Below, piece by piece: positions 9,084 through 16,742 of a DNA stretch of 64,000 nt (the first letter of the stretch is position 1; each line of letters opens with the position of its first letter). Source of the stretch: Cognatishimia activa (GTDB lineage: Bacteria; Pseudomonadota; Alphaproteobacteria; Rhodobacterales; Rhodobacteraceae); assembly GCF_026016445.1 (NCBI RefSeq), contig NZ_CP096147.1, positions 1,586,501 to 1,650,500 of the forward strand, read 5' to 3'. The notes beneath the pieces are model-generated. The model did not search any database, was not told where the DNA came from, and worked only from the letters and a program-made list of their open reading frames with translations. The translations under genes were made by a program, and so were the position numbers.

Positions 9084-10043
9084 ATGCGCGCATATCAGGT
9101 TCAATCCTTTGACACACCTCCTTCGTTGGTCGATCTACCTCTGCCTGAACCGGGCAACTCTGAGATCAGGCTGAAAATTGAGGCCTGCGGTCTCAACTTT
9201 GCCGATCTTCTCATGCAAAAAGGCACCTATCAGGACACGCCTGAGCCGCCATTCGTCGGAGGGCTTGAGGTCGCTGGTGTCGTCGACGCCTTAGGTGCAA
9301 ATGTCACCGGATTGCAACAAGGAGATCGTGTTGCTGTCTTCGGCGGACAGGGTGGTTTGGCTGAATATGGCTGTTTTCCTGCTGACCGGGCAGTAAAGCT
9401 TCCTGATTCGATGTCGTTTGAGGACGCTGCCGCCTTTCAGATCGCCTATGGCACCAGCCACGTGGCACTTGATTACCGCGCACGCATGCAACCTGGTGAA
9501 ACGCTGCTCGTACTCGGCGCGGCGGGTGGCGTCGGCCTCACCGCCGTAGAAATCGGAAAGCTGATGGGTGCAACGGTGATTGCCTGCGCTCGCGGGCCTG
9601 AAAAGCTTGAGATTGCAAAGGCTGCGGGCGCAGATCACCTGATCGATGCCACAACCGAAGATATTCGTGAGGTGGTGAAGTCACTCGGTGGTGCAGATGT
9701 CGTCTATGACCCTGTAGGTGGGGATCAATGGAAAGCGGCCTTCCGCGCTTCAAATCCTGATGCGCGCCTGTTGCCAATTGGGTTTGCCAGTGGAGATGTT
9801 CCTCAAATTCCAGCCAACCACATGTTGGTGAAGAACCTCACGGTCATCGGCGTCTATTGGGGGGGATATCTTAAGTACAAGCCCTCTGTTGTGACAGAAA
9901 GCATGGCCAAGCTCTTTGCTTGGTATGAAGAAGGCAAGCTGAAACCCCATATCAGTCACAGCCTTCCACTTGAAAAAACTGCGGACGCCATGGCGCTCCT
10001 GAAAGCGCGCAAGTCGACCGGCAAAGTGGTTATTACACCCTAG
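9084..10043 (+). CDS. Zinc-independent quinone oxidoreductase (MDR family)
   Basis: NADPH-dependent medium-chain reductase, 319 residues, of the quinone oxidoreductase type. The N-terminal GroES-like domain contains ACGLNFADLLMQKGTY and GLEVAGVVDALG. The Rossmann domain follows with VLGAAGGVGLTAVEIGKLMG (about residues 143-162) and the NADPH-binding ACARGPEK region. The structural and catalytic zinc cysteines of alcohol dehydrogenases are absent, so it should reduce quinones or enoyl/enone substrates. GGQGG and ANHMLVKNLTVIGVYWG are standard for this branch. The start has GAGGA about 10 bases upstream. It converges with the LysR gene with one base between their stop codons. Confidence 0.88.
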   Translation: MRAYQVQSFDTPPSLVDLPLPEPGNSEIRLKIEACGLNFADLLMQKGTYQDTPEPPFVGGLEVAGVVDALGANVTGLQQGDRVAVFGGQGGLAEYGCFPADRAVKLPDSMSFEDAAAFQIAYGTSHVALDYRARMQPGETLLVLGAAGGVGLTAVEIGKLMGATVIACARGPEKLEIAKAAGADHLIDATTEDIREVVKSLGGADVVYDPVGGDQWKAAFRASNPDARLLPIGFASGDVPQIPANHMLVKNLTVIGVYWGGYLKYKPSVVTESMAKLFAWYEEGKLKPHISHSLPLEKTADAMALLKARKSTGKVVITP

Positions 10044-10044
10044 C

Positions 10045-10938
10045 CTATCCGGCGTTTTTCAGGCGGGAGACATCGAGCGTTCTGATCTGTGCGCTCAACC
10101 CGCGGAAGGCTTTGCGCAACAACTCTGCCATCTCCATAACCACCTCGCCTTTGACGGGGTCAGCACCGTGCATGTTGATGTATTGCAATCCGATGTCTGG
10201 CAAAGCCCCACCATGGTCGATGATCTCTAGCTGGGCCGGCTCTGTCCCTTCGATCATCGCGCAAACCGCCATGTCTGCAGCGACCGTGACTTCGATTGAG
10301 CGGTCTGAATCAGTATCAACCGCATTTTCCCAATCGATGCCATCGCGCTGCAGTGAATCCAGCATACGTGGTCTGAAAGAGCACTTCCGTCCCTGCGCAA
10401 TCCGCAGAGGGCGACGACGCCATGTGGCCCCGCCCGGAGCACCGATCCACACCAATGGAAGCGCACAGAGCGTTTCGCCACCCTGTGTCGGTTCAGTGGT
10501 TAGGATCAGGTCGTATTGCCCTTTTTCAAATTCAGGCAGCAGTTTGTGTGTGTTTTCATTCACCACATTGACTTTGATGCGCGGAAAGGATGCCCGTAAT
10601 TGCTTCAGCACAATCGGAATGGCCGGATAAAGGATGTCATGAGGCACCCCCAAGGTGATCTCACCCTCAAATTCTTGATCAGACAGACGCCGCACAGCCT
10701 CATCGTTCAACGCCACCATACGCCGGGCATAGCCTAGCAACTGCTCACCTGGGGCTGTCAGGATTATGCGCCGACCGGTGCGATCAAAAAGCGCCAGACC
10801 CAGCAGCTCCTCCAAACGTTTCAGCTGCATCGAGACCGCAGATTGGGTCAGGTTCAAGAACCCAGCCGCTTTGGTCACGCCACCCAGATCAGCCACCGCA
10901 ATGAAACTGCGCAGAGTCGTTATGTCGAGATTTCTCAT
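10045..10938 (-). CDS. LysR-family transcriptional regulator
   Basis: LTTR of 297 residues. The winged helix is at residues 4-62 (TLRSFIAVADLGGVTKAAGF, then TQSAVSMQLKRLEELLGLALFDR), followed by the linker helix and a LysR substrate-binding domain beginning around EGEITLGVPHDILYP. The effector is not predictable. It is divergent from the DUF1127 gene. The 126-base space between them carries two adjacent dyads (listed separately), which are natural candidates for its binding, so the DUF1127 mini-protein is a plausible target along with autorepression. Confidence 0.9.
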   Translation of the reverse strand: MRNLDITTLRSFIAVADLGGVTKAAGFLNLTQSAVSMQLKRLEELLGLALFDRTGRRIILTAPGEQLLGYARRMVALNDEAVRRLSDQEFEGEITLGVPHDILYPAIPIVLKQLRASFPRIKVNVVNENTHKLLPEFEKGQYDLILTTEPTQGGETLCALPLVWIGAPGGATWRRRPLRIAQGRKCSFRPRMLDSLQRDGIDWENAVDTDSDRSIEVTVAADMAVCAMIEGTEPAQLEIIDHGGALPDIGLQYINMHGADPVKGEVVMEMAELLRKAFRGLSAQIRTLDVSRLKNAG

Positions 10939-10970
10939 TGATCAAATATCCTGATGATACACCTAACAAA

Positions 10971-10999
10971 CATTCGTTTTGAGAATGTCTCATAATGAG
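10971..10999. promoter_or_regulatory. Two adjacent palindromes between LysR and DUF1127 genes
   Basis: CATTC-N7-GAATG (10971-10987) is followed after one base by CTCAT-A-ATGAG (10989-10999). LysR-type sites usually follow T-N11-A within such dyads, and the first fits (ATTC-N7-GAAT). The pair lies 33-62 bases from the LysR start and 66 or more bases from the DUF1127 start, and overlaps a weak TTGAGA/CTATAT promoter-like arrangement toward DUF1127. This is consistent with autoregulation plus control of the divergent gene; binding is inferred. Confidence 0.45.
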
Positions 11000-11064
11000 G
11001 CATCTATATCAAGAGTTTTGATTGAACTCGAGGAAAGCATCACATTCCAAGAAAGGAGAAAGCC

Positions 11065-11274
11065 ATGACGTTCCTCAGCACTTTTGGCCGTTTCGCAGGT
11101 GTCTCTTTGGATAAGGGCATCAGCCTCGCCGATCTCTTTGAGCTGCGCCGCCAGCGTAAGACATTGGCCACCCTATCTGATCGCGAACTGCGCGATATGG
11201 GGCTGACACCATATGATGTGAATCAAGAAGTTTCCCGTTCCATTTTCGATGTGCCCTGTAACTGGCACCGATAA
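11065..11274 (+). CDS. DUF1127 (YjiS-like) mini-protein
   Basis: A 69-residue basic protein whose middle, LADLFELRRQRKTLATLSDRELRDMGLTPYD in two halves, is the DUF1127 motif (arginine-rich helix, L-x-D-RELRDMG). Short DUF1127 proteins in Rhizobiales and Rhodobacterales are linked to RNA turnover, phosphate or stress adaptation; the role here is not established. A strong AAGGAGAAA ribosome site lies 8 bases upstream. It stands alone, between a divergent LysR gene and a hairpin that probably ends its transcript. Confidence 0.85.
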   Translation: MTFLSTFGRFAGVSLDKGISLADLFELRRQRKTLATLSDRELRDMGLTPYDVNQEVSRSIFDVPCNWHR

Positions 11275-11289
11275 TTGGAACATTTGAGA

Positions 11290-11320
11290 GGAATTCCGGC
11301 TTCCCCCGTGCCGGAATTCC
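11290..11320 (+). terminator. Strong hairpin after DUF1127 gene
   Basis: GGAATTCCGGC, a 9-base loop and GCCGGAATTCC form a perfect 11-bp stem 16 bases after the DUF1127 stop. The following TTGAAAATC is only weakly T-rich, so termination may be partial or assisted. The left arm itself contains the palindrome GGAATTCC. It separates DUF1127 from the Bax-inhibitor gene. Confidence 0.6.
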
Positions 11321-11410
11321 TTGAAAATCCTCCCAAGAGCACCGATATTCCCTTTCAAAGGCCCGATGCGCGAGCGACGGGACGAAAAGGACAACCTATC
11401 GGAGGCTTTA

Positions 11411-12148
11411 ATGGCTGAATTTGACACAATCCGTGGCGTCGCAGGTGCACGCGCTGCCGAGATTGATGCGGGTCTACGCGCCCATATGAACAAAGTTTAT
11501 GGCACCATGTCCGTTGGCATGCTGCTGACTTTTGCAGTTGCATGGGCAGTGGGCACGTCCCCTAACCTGCTGGCGATCTTCCGTGACCCGATCACTCTGT
11601 CCCCGAATATCCTCGGCTGGATTGTGATGTTTGCTCCGCTGGGCATGGTCTTCCTGTTCGGCGCAGCGATTAACCGCCTGTCCGCAGCTGGCGCACAGAC
11701 GTTCTTCTACGTTTTTGCCGCCGTTATGGGTCTTTCTTTGGCGTGGATCTTTGTGGCCTTCACAGGCTTCTCCATCGCACAAGTCTTCCTCGTGACAGCG
11801 ATCGCCTTCGCGGGTCTGTCTCTCTATGGTTACACAACTAAGAAAGACATCTCCGGTTGGGGTTCCTTCCTGATCATGGGTGTGATCGGCATCCTGGTCG
11901 CGTCCATCATCAACATCTTCCTGGGCTCTCCAGCGCTGCATTTCGCAATCACCATTCTGGGTGTGCTGATCTTTGCAGGCCTGACCGCCTATGACACACA
12001 GAACATCAAGAACACCTACCTGGCGCACGCACATCACGGCGATCAGGAATGGTTGGCGAAATCTGCGATCATGGGTGCTCTGAGTCTCTATCTGGACTTC
12101 ATCAACATGTTCATGTTCCTGCTGCAGTTGCTTGGCAACCGCGAATAA
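11411..12148 (+). CDS. Bax inhibitor-1/YccA family membrane protein
   Basis: Integral inner-membrane protein of the BI-1/TMBIM (YbhL/YccA) family, 245 residues with seven predicted hydrophobic helices from about residue 35. Family landmarks include MNKVYGTMSVGMLLTFAVAW, SAAGAQTFFYVFAAVMGLSL and the C-terminal YDTQNIKNTYLAHAH followed by ALSLYLDFINMFMFLLQLLG, with acidic residues near the pH-sensing site of the family. Some homologues are pH-dependent Ca2+ leak channels and some modulate FtsH. I chose ATG 11411 because GGAGG lies at 11401 just before it; the longer frame from 11321 overlaps the preceding hairpin. A terminator follows. Confidence 0.92.
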   Translation: MAEFDTIRGVAGARAAEIDAGLRAHMNKVYGTMSVGMLLTFAVAWAVGTSPNLLAIFRDPITLSPNILGWIVMFAPLGMVFLFGAAINRLSAAGAQTFFYVFAAVMGLSLAWIFVAFTGFSIAQVFLVTAIAFAGLSLYGYTTKKDISGWGSFLIMGVIGILVASIINIFLGSPALHFAITILGVLIFAGLTAYDTQNIKNTYLAHAHHGDQEWLAKSAIMGALSLYLDFINMFMFLLQLLGNRE

Positions 12149-12168
12149 GCAGAGCAACATTGCTTACA

Positions 12169-12198
12169 GAAAGGCCGGCGATTTCGCTGGCCTTTTTT
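12169..12198 (+). terminator. Rho-independent terminator after the BI-1 gene
   Basis: AAAGGCCGGCG, ATTT and CGCTGGCCTTT form a GC-rich hairpin followed by seven T residues, starting 20 bases after the BI-1 stop. Confidence 0.85.
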
Positions 12199-12282
12199 TG
12201 TGCGGGCTTCCGCCAACCGCAGAAAAATCGATTCACATTGTGCGATGACCGTGGCAATGTCCCGAAAAAACCGGAGACAATC

Positions 12283-12726
12283 ATGTGTAACCGCAGGATC
12301 GCATTGGCAGCCGCAGTCACTTCTGCCGCCGCTTCAGCAAGCACTGGCGCACAGGCCGAAACAGATGCTTGGACATTGATCGAACAGATCGAGATCGAAG
12401 AGATCGTCACCGAGACCACCTATGAGGTGCGCAAAAAGTTCCCATCCCAGATGGATATGAACGGCCAATCGGTCGAGATAACTGGCTATGCTGTGCCGAT
12501 GTATGCAGGTGAAAAGGTCACCGATCTAATCCTTGTGTCTGACATGGGTCTCTGCCCGCTTTGTGGCAATTCAGATCACAGCGCAAACCTGCAGGTCACT
12601 CTGGCAGAGCCAATCACAGTATTGGATGAAACCAAACGCATTCAACTGCGCGGCGACCTGACACCGGTTCTGGACCCGGAAACTTGGCAAGCTGCCATTC
12701 TTAAGAATGCGCGTATCATCCAGTGA
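12283..12726 (+). CDS. Small exported protein, DUF3299-like
   Basis: 147 residues from ATG 12283, chosen because CCGGAGACA precedes it; the open frame extends further upstream but across the terminator. The first 26 residues look like a signal peptide (ALAAAVTSAAASASTGAQA with an AQA-E cleavage). The body contains MNGQSVEITGYAVPM, VTDLILVSDMGLCPLCG and a C-terminal LRGDLTPVLDPETW. The pattern of a GYxVP strand, a LILV strand and a following Cys resembles DUF3299, predicted periplasmic proteins sometimes found near metal or lipoprotein transport genes. CPLC could bind metal or form a disulfide. I cannot assign a function. It is a single gene between the BI-1 terminator and the convergent GNAT gene. 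Confidence 0.72.
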   Translation: MCNRRIALAAAVTSAAASASTGAQAETDAWTLIEQIEIEEIVTETTYEVRKKFPSQMDMNGQSVEITGYAVPMYAGEKVTDLILVSDMGLCPLCGNSDHSANLQVTLAEPITVLDETKRIQLRGDLTPVLDPETWQAAILKNARIIQ

Positions 12727-12753
12727 TGCGCGCTCGCTAGGCCTCACATGGGC

Positions 12754-13266
12754 CTAGCTTCTCAGACATAGCTTCATTTCAATCGCAGGAAAGAAAAGAC
12801 CCGGTTCGAGCGTCAGCTCAATCGGTTGAATGCGCGTGAAGCCCAATTGCCGATAGAACACCTCTGCCGTCAGCGTGCTCATGCAGCGCAACGCGGTGAC
12901 CCCACTTTCACGGGCGTTATCAAAGGCGGCCTGTGCAAGCGCACGGCCAACACCGCGCCGTAAATGCGCTGGGTCAACGGCTACATGGCGCATGTGCCCT
13001 TCCCCTTGATTACCAAGACCACGGGTCGGGCTGAAGTCTGTCCAGCCCCCTGCCCCTGCAATTTCGCCAGTTTTTGTTTCCGCAACAAAATAGGTTCCAC
13101 AACCCAAGAGCTCCGGGCGGGCCTGACCGATGCGAGGCAAAGCCTTTGCAAGGATGCGCGGGTTGTAGTCCGGGCGCAGTAGCTCTCCGTAGCTGCGTGT
13201 CATCATGGCCGAAATGGATTCGGCATCTGAGGCTATGGCGGGTCGAATAGAATAGTCAAAAGGCAT
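12754..13266 (-). CDS. GNAT-family N-acetyltransferase
   Basis: Acetyl-CoA-dependent acyltransferase of 170 residues. The cofactor-binding motif A is clear: MRHVAVDPAHLRRGVGRAL near residue 90, with R-R-G-V-G-R binding pyrophosphate, followed by ARESGVTALRCMSTLTAEVF and YRQLGFTR near the C-terminus. The N-terminal helices are less conserved and the acceptor cannot be predicted. It stands alone, with the L33 gene downstream on the same strand in the opposite order of transcription distance. Confidence 0.85.
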   Translation of the reverse strand: MPFDYSIRPAIASDAESISAMMTRSYGELLRPDYNPRILAKALPRIGQARPELLGCGTYFVAETKTGEIAGAGGWTDFSPTRGLGNQGEGHMRHVAVDPAHLRRGVGRALAQAAFDNARESGVTALRCMSTLTAEVFYRQLGFTRIQPIELTLEPGLFFPAIEMKLCLRS

Positions 13267-13351
13267 GGTCCCTGTTCCAATGTCATGGTCTGAAGTTTGT
13301 TGTCATCTTCAGCGCGGGACTTGCTTTTTAGAGGTTTCCTAGTCTGGAAAA

Positions 13352-13385
13352 GCAAAAAGCCGCGCTGGTGTAGCGCGGCTTTTGC
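13352..13385 (-). terminator. Terminator of rpmG
   Basis: AAAAGCCGCGCT, a 5-base loop and AGCGCGGCTTTT form a near-perfect hairpin 21 bases beyond the rpmG stop. Read on the minus strand it is followed by TTTTTGCTTTT, a convincing intrinsic terminator. Confidence 0.85.
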
Positions 13386-13405
13386 ATGTGTCTCAGAAAG
13401 TGATC

Positions 13406-13573
13406 TTACTTGATCTTGCCTTCTTTGTACTCGACATGCTTGCGCACTACCGGGTCGTATTTACGGACGACCATCTTTTCGGTCATGGTACGTGCATTTT
13501 TCTTGGTCACGTAGAAGTGGCCAGTACCCGCGGTCGAGTTCAGGCGGATCTTAATTGTGGTCGGCTTCGCCAT
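13406..13573 (-). CDS. rpmG: 50S ribosomal protein L33
   Basis: Component of the large ribosomal subunit near the E site. The 55-residue product begins [19 protein letters not shown] and ends [20 protein letters not shown], the usual proteobacterial L33. The YVTKKN motif is present and the zinc-binding CxxC pairs are absent, so this is the Zn-independent (C-) form. A ribosome site GAGAAGACC precedes the ATG. It is monocistronic, with its own terminator. Confidence 0.96.
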   Translation of the reverse strand: MAKPTTIKIRLNSTAGTGHFYVTKKNARTMTEKMVVRKYDPVVRKHVEYKEGKIK

Positions 13574-13628
13574 TGGTCTTCTCCTGCGCCGGGCAGCACA
13601 ATTCAGATGCCCGTGAAATCTCTATGAA

Positions 13629-13654
13629 GCCCGCCTTTTAACGGTCAGGCGGGC
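13629..13654 (-). terminator. Hairpin between the SDR gene and rpmG
   Basis: GCCCGCCT and AGGCGGGC make a perfect 8-bp stem with a 10-base loop, about 95 bases after the SDR stop codon and 56 bases before rpmG. No strong T run follows, so it may be a weak terminator of the SDR transcript. Confidence 0.45.
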
Positions 13655-13748
13655 CGAGTCAATTGGGGTGGCTTGGAAATGTCACGGAAATCAGGATTTT
13701 TTCCTGCCTTATTGCCAAGGATGACCGGTTACATACAGCCTGTGCTCT

Positions 13749-14501
13749 TTATGTTTTGTTGATCGAGTTCCCACCATCTGCAAGGAAGGCTGCTCCTGTG
13801 ACGAAGGAAGCCTGATCAGATAGCAAAAAGGCTGCAGCTTGGGCGATTTCCTTGGGATCAGCCATGCGTTTCAATGCGTGCAACCCTTTCACAAATTCAT
13901 GAAACTCAAGATCATCCCCCGCCATCGGTGTCTTTGTACCACCCGGAAGCAATGCATTCGCGCGAATGCCCTCTGGGCCGTGTTCCGCCGCAAGTACCTG
14001 CGTAAGCCCGACGAGCCCAGCCTTGGCCGCTGCATAGGCCCCCATGCCCGGAAAGCCGATGGTATGACCCACAAAAGATGAGGTGAATACCAGCGATCCA
14101 GCGCCTGTGGCCTTCATGGCAGGGATCTGATGCTTTGCCGCAAAGAAGGCTGAGGTGAGGTTCACATCCAAGACTGAGCGCCAGTTATCTGCATCCATGT
14201 GTGGGATCGGGCACATCTCGCCCATTATGCCAGCATTGTTGAAGGCACATTGCAGCCCTCCGAAAGTCTCAACAGCCAGAGATACAAGCTCGGCATTATA
14301 GTCTTCGCTTTGCACGTCGCCCGCCAGCATAACGGCCTCACCATTGCTCTGAATGATCTGATTCACGAGCGTCGTGAGTTCAGCCTCTCGTCGCGCGGCT
14401 AGAACCAGCCTTGCGCCTTCTTTGGCAAAGAGGAGTGCCGCCGCCGCGCCGATCCCGCTGCTGGCTCCGGTGATGATAATGGTTTTGTCCTTGAGTTGCA
14501 T
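13749..14501 (-). CDS. SDR-family oxidoreductase
   Basis: Classical short-chain dehydrogenase, 250 residues from ATG 14501. The NAD(P)-binding TGASSGIG is at residues 10-17, the NNAG motif near residue 88, catalytic Ser in SSFVG near 137, and YAAAK (Tyr-x3-Lys) near 152. AARREAE after the second strand suggests NADPH preference (basic residues). Substrate unknown. The longer open frame upstream was rejected because AAGGTG lies just before ATG 14501. That ribosome site lies at the edge of a 9-bp inverted repeat (14502-14530). The gene follows the MFS exporter gene by 111 bases on the same strand, so both may depend on the SoxR-like promoter at 16122-16152. Confidence 0.88.
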   Translation of the reverse strand: MQLKDKTIIITGASSGIGAAAALLFAKEGARLVLAARREAELTTLVNQIIQSNGEAVMLAGDVQSEDYNAELVSLAVETFGGLQCAFNNAGIMGEMCPIPHMDADNWRSVLDVNLTSAFFAAKHQIPAMKATGAGSLVFTSSFVGHTIGFPGMGAYAAAKAGLVGLTQVLAAEHGPEGIRANALLPGGTKTPMAGDDLEFHEFVKGLHALKRMADPKEIAQAAAFLLSDQASFVTGAAFLADGGNSINKT

Positions 14502-14530
14502 GAGCGCACCTTTTTGTTTGTGGTGCGCTC
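14502..14530 (-). promoter_or_regulatory. Inverted repeat abutting the SDR start codon
   Basis: On the coding (minus) strand GAGCGCACC, an 11-base A-rich loop and GGTGCGCTC form a perfect 9-bp stem whose last base touches the ATG at 14501. The ribosome-binding AAGG straddles loop and stem. It could be a translation-control hairpin or an operator dyad. It lacks a T tract, so it is not a normal terminator for the MFS gene. Confidence 0.5.
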
Positions 14531-14612
14531 TGCTTAGAGATTGAGTCCGTTTTGTAGCGACCCGGTTCTTGTGCCTTGCGCACAAGCTGAAGGCCAATGC
14601 GCAAGAACTGGA

Positions 14613-16097
14613 TTATGGTGTCACGCGGTTGGTAGCTTCTGTTTGGGCGCGCGTGAACGATACTGCAGCAAACAATCCCAATAAGACAAACGGCGCGCTG
14701 CTGGCAAAGATCCAGAATGCAGCATTGGTGGCTTTTTCCGGCACGTCCAAGGACAAAATCCCACTGGCATTGGCGACAATACCCACGTAGGCGGCACCAA
14801 ACGCATACCCGATGCGCTGCACCGTCGGGATCGCCCCCGACAAACGCTGCACCTCTTCTTGCGGTGCCATGCTGGTCATGCGCCCCATGATGAAATGCCA
14901 GCACATGCCAAAGCCCGCCCCTTCGGCAAAACTAAACAGGGCGACAAGCCAGAGCGGACCATAGGGCACCGCAATGGCCAACCCCAATACTCCCAGCGCA
15001 ACCGTCCCCATTCCCAGACGGATCATTGCGCCCTGATGAGCAGCCGCTATGCCGCTGGTGCTCACAGCCAAAACACTCCAACCGATCGCAGCAGAGGCGA
15101 TTACGTAACCAATCTGCAAAGGCCCTACTTCATGCAGTGCAGCCAACAGCAAGGGTCCAAAGGCCGACAATCCAACCGTAGAGAAGGACATGCTCAGGCA
15201 CATCAGAAGACCCGCACCGATGGGGTTTTTGAATTCCAGAAGTTCACGGGGAAAGAGCCGCGTTTCCCCAGCTTTCTGGTCCAGTCTCAGGAAGTGATAC
15301 AGGGTGAACAATCCCAGAAGACACAGTGGGAGCGTGCGCCCCAGTACGACTTCGACACCGGCAAAGGAAATGAGAACCACAGCAAAGGCCAAGAGCGACA
15401 GTCGACGCAATGGAAAACTTCCGTGAGCCATGGCGAGCTGTGGGGGCCTCTCGCCGGACGACAGCCCTATCCAAACCGCTAATAGAACCGCTTTCACTGC
15501 AAAAAAGCCAAACCCCCACCGCCAGTTGGCATAAGCTACAAAGAAACTGCCAATCACAGGACCAAGAAAGGCGGCAATGCCCCAAAGCGTTGAAATGACG
15601 GCGAGAGCCCGTGCTCGGTACCTAGGTTCAAAAAACAGGCTGACCGCAACAAAAGACATAGCGACCAGCCCTCCGCCGCCAAAACCCTGCACAAGTCGGC
15701 CAACCAAAACTTCGGGCATGGTTCGACCGGCAGCACTTACCAGACATCCCAGGGCAAAAACCAACGCTGCCAGAGCCATGGCGCGGCGCACCCCATATTG
15801 CATTGTCAAAAGAGCACTTGCGGCGCCGGCGACAATAGAACCGATCTGATAGAGCGAGATTGACCAACCCACCAAAGATGCACCGCCAACTTCCGCGACC
15901 ATAGTGGGCATCATCGTGGCAACCACCAAAGAGTCTCCCGCGTGCAACCAAACCGCCAGGCTGACAAGCGCCAAAGGCACGACGTTTTTCCGAGTTAGAA
16001 AAGTGGACCAGGGCACATAGTCAGATGCAGATAGGTCAAGGGTTTTGCCGACAGCGTGCTCGGCCTCATTCATGTTTATTTTTGTCGCGTCCGTCAT
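14613..16097 (-). CDS. MFS multidrug-type exporter
   Basis: Major facilitator superfamily pump in the inner membrane, 494 residues with about 12-14 hydrophobic helices. After a roughly 40-residue cytosolic start come LALVSLAVWLHAGDSLVVAT and MMPTMVAEVGG, then the antiporter-type motif GRLVQGFGGGGLVAMSF near residue 120 and WGIAAFLGPVIGSFF (motif C, gxxxGPxxGG-like), which marks proton-coupled drug exporters related to the EmrB/DHA2 branch. ATG 16097 was chosen since AAGGAGT lies 7 bases upstream. The promoter has a 19-bp spacer with a SoxR/MerR-type dyad, which suggests induction by redox-active compounds or a metal. The SDR gene follows. Confidence 0.88.
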   Translation of the reverse strand: MTDATKINMNEAEHAVGKTLDLSASDYVPWSTFLTRKNVVPLALVSLAVWLHAGDSLVVATMMPTMVAEVGGASLVGWSISLYQIGSIVAGAASALLTMQYGVRRAMALAALVFALGCLVSAAGRTMPEVLVGRLVQGFGGGGLVAMSFVAVSLFFEPRYRARALAVISTLWGIAAFLGPVIGSFFVAYANWRWGFGFFAVKAVLLAVWIGLSSGERPPQLAMAHGSFPLRRLSLLAFAVVLISFAGVEVVLGRTLPLCLLGLFTLYHFLRLDQKAGETRLFPRELLEFKNPIGAGLLMCLSMSFSTVGLSAFGPLLLAALHEVGPLQIGYVIASAAIGWSVLAVSTSGIAAAHQGAMIRLGMGTVALGVLGLAIAVPYGPLWLVALFSFAEGAGFGMCWHFIMGRMTSMAPQEEVQRLSGAIPTVQRIGYAFGAAYVGIVANASGILSLDVPEKATNAAFWIFASSAPFVLLGLFAAVSFTRAQTEATNRVTP

Positions 16098-16121
16098 GAG
16101 AGACTCCTTATTGCGACTCTC

Positions 16122-16152
16122 TTGATAATCCTTCAAGTTAAGTTGAGGTCAA
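16122..16152 (-). promoter_or_regulatory. MerR/SoxR-type promoter with 19-bp spacer upstream of the MFS gene
   Basis: On the minus strand TTGACC (16147-16152) and TATCAA (16122-16127) are separated by 19 bp, too long for ordinary sigma-70 use and typical of MerR-family-activated promoters. The spacer region reads CCTCAACTTAACTTGAAG, matching 16 of 18 bases of the SoxR box CCTCAAGTTAACTTGAGG as I remember it. Transcription would begin about 18 bases before the MFS ATG. No MerR-family gene lies in the window, so the regulator would be encoded elsewhere. Confidence 0.7.
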
Positions 16153-16273
16153 AGGCAAAGTTTACTTATTTATCAATATCTAAGAACTCCCATCTGGACA
16201 TTGGTATTGTGAATTGATTGAATCCCGCCGATCAAGGCGACGCGCAATTCGCTTCTCCAAAAGGACTTCCGGT

Positions 16274-16726
16274 ATGTTCAGTCAATTGCTGCTCGGCTCG
16301 CTCATAACTTTCGTTTCACTAGTGGGTGCCAGCATTGTTTGGTGGTGGATGAACGAAATCCTATTGGCGCTGGAACCCAAATTACGAGCACCACAGGGAC
16401 GGCGCATGTCAGCTCTGGTTTTCTTTCTGGCCGTTGTTTCCGCGATGCTGATCATGGCCTTTGGTGTCTTCCTATGGGCCGCGGTCTTTGCACAAATGTC
16501 CGTTTTTGCCTCCTGGGAAGAAGCGATCTATTACTCACTGGTCGCTTACTCCACGTTGGGTCTGGGCGACGTCAGCCTGCCCCAGGATCAACGCCTTCTG
16601 GGTGGCATGACCGGGGCAAATGGATTTCTGATGTTTGGCCTGATGACCGCAATGCTGACCGATGCGCTCAGGCAGATCGGGCGCATGCAACGCGTTGAAG
16701 GGCGCAAGGCGGATCGCACGTCTTAA
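16274..16726 (+). CDS. Two-helix potassium-channel-like protein
   Basis: Small membrane protein, 150 residues from ATG 16274 (AAAAGGA about 9 bases upstream; the upstream in-frame ATG adds 20 basic residues). Helices lie at about residues 5-25, 40-65 and 100-125. Between the last two is a pore-loop sequence, EEAIYYSLVAYSTLGLGDVSL, whose TLGLGD corresponds to the TVGYGD selectivity filter of K+ channels, with Leu replacing the usual Tyr. It resembles Ion_trans_2 proteins and has no voltage sensor and no RCK domain. Ion selectivity is uncertain. It is divergent from the MFS gene with 176 bases between. Confidence 0.75.
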   Translation: MFSQLLLGSLITFVSLVGASIVWWWMNEILLALEPKLRAPQGRRMSALVFFLAVVSAMLIMAFGVFLWAAVFAQMSVFASWEEAIYYSLVAYSTLGLGDVSLPQDQRLLGGMTGANGFLMFGLMTAMLTDALRQIGRMQRVEGRKADRTS

Positions 16727-16742
16727 TAAATAGGTAATTTAC

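Noticed and set aside
11474..12160. 228-codon open frame antisense to the BI-1 gene
   Set aside because: Highly charged, Gln/His/Cys-rich composition and complete overlap with a conserved gene.
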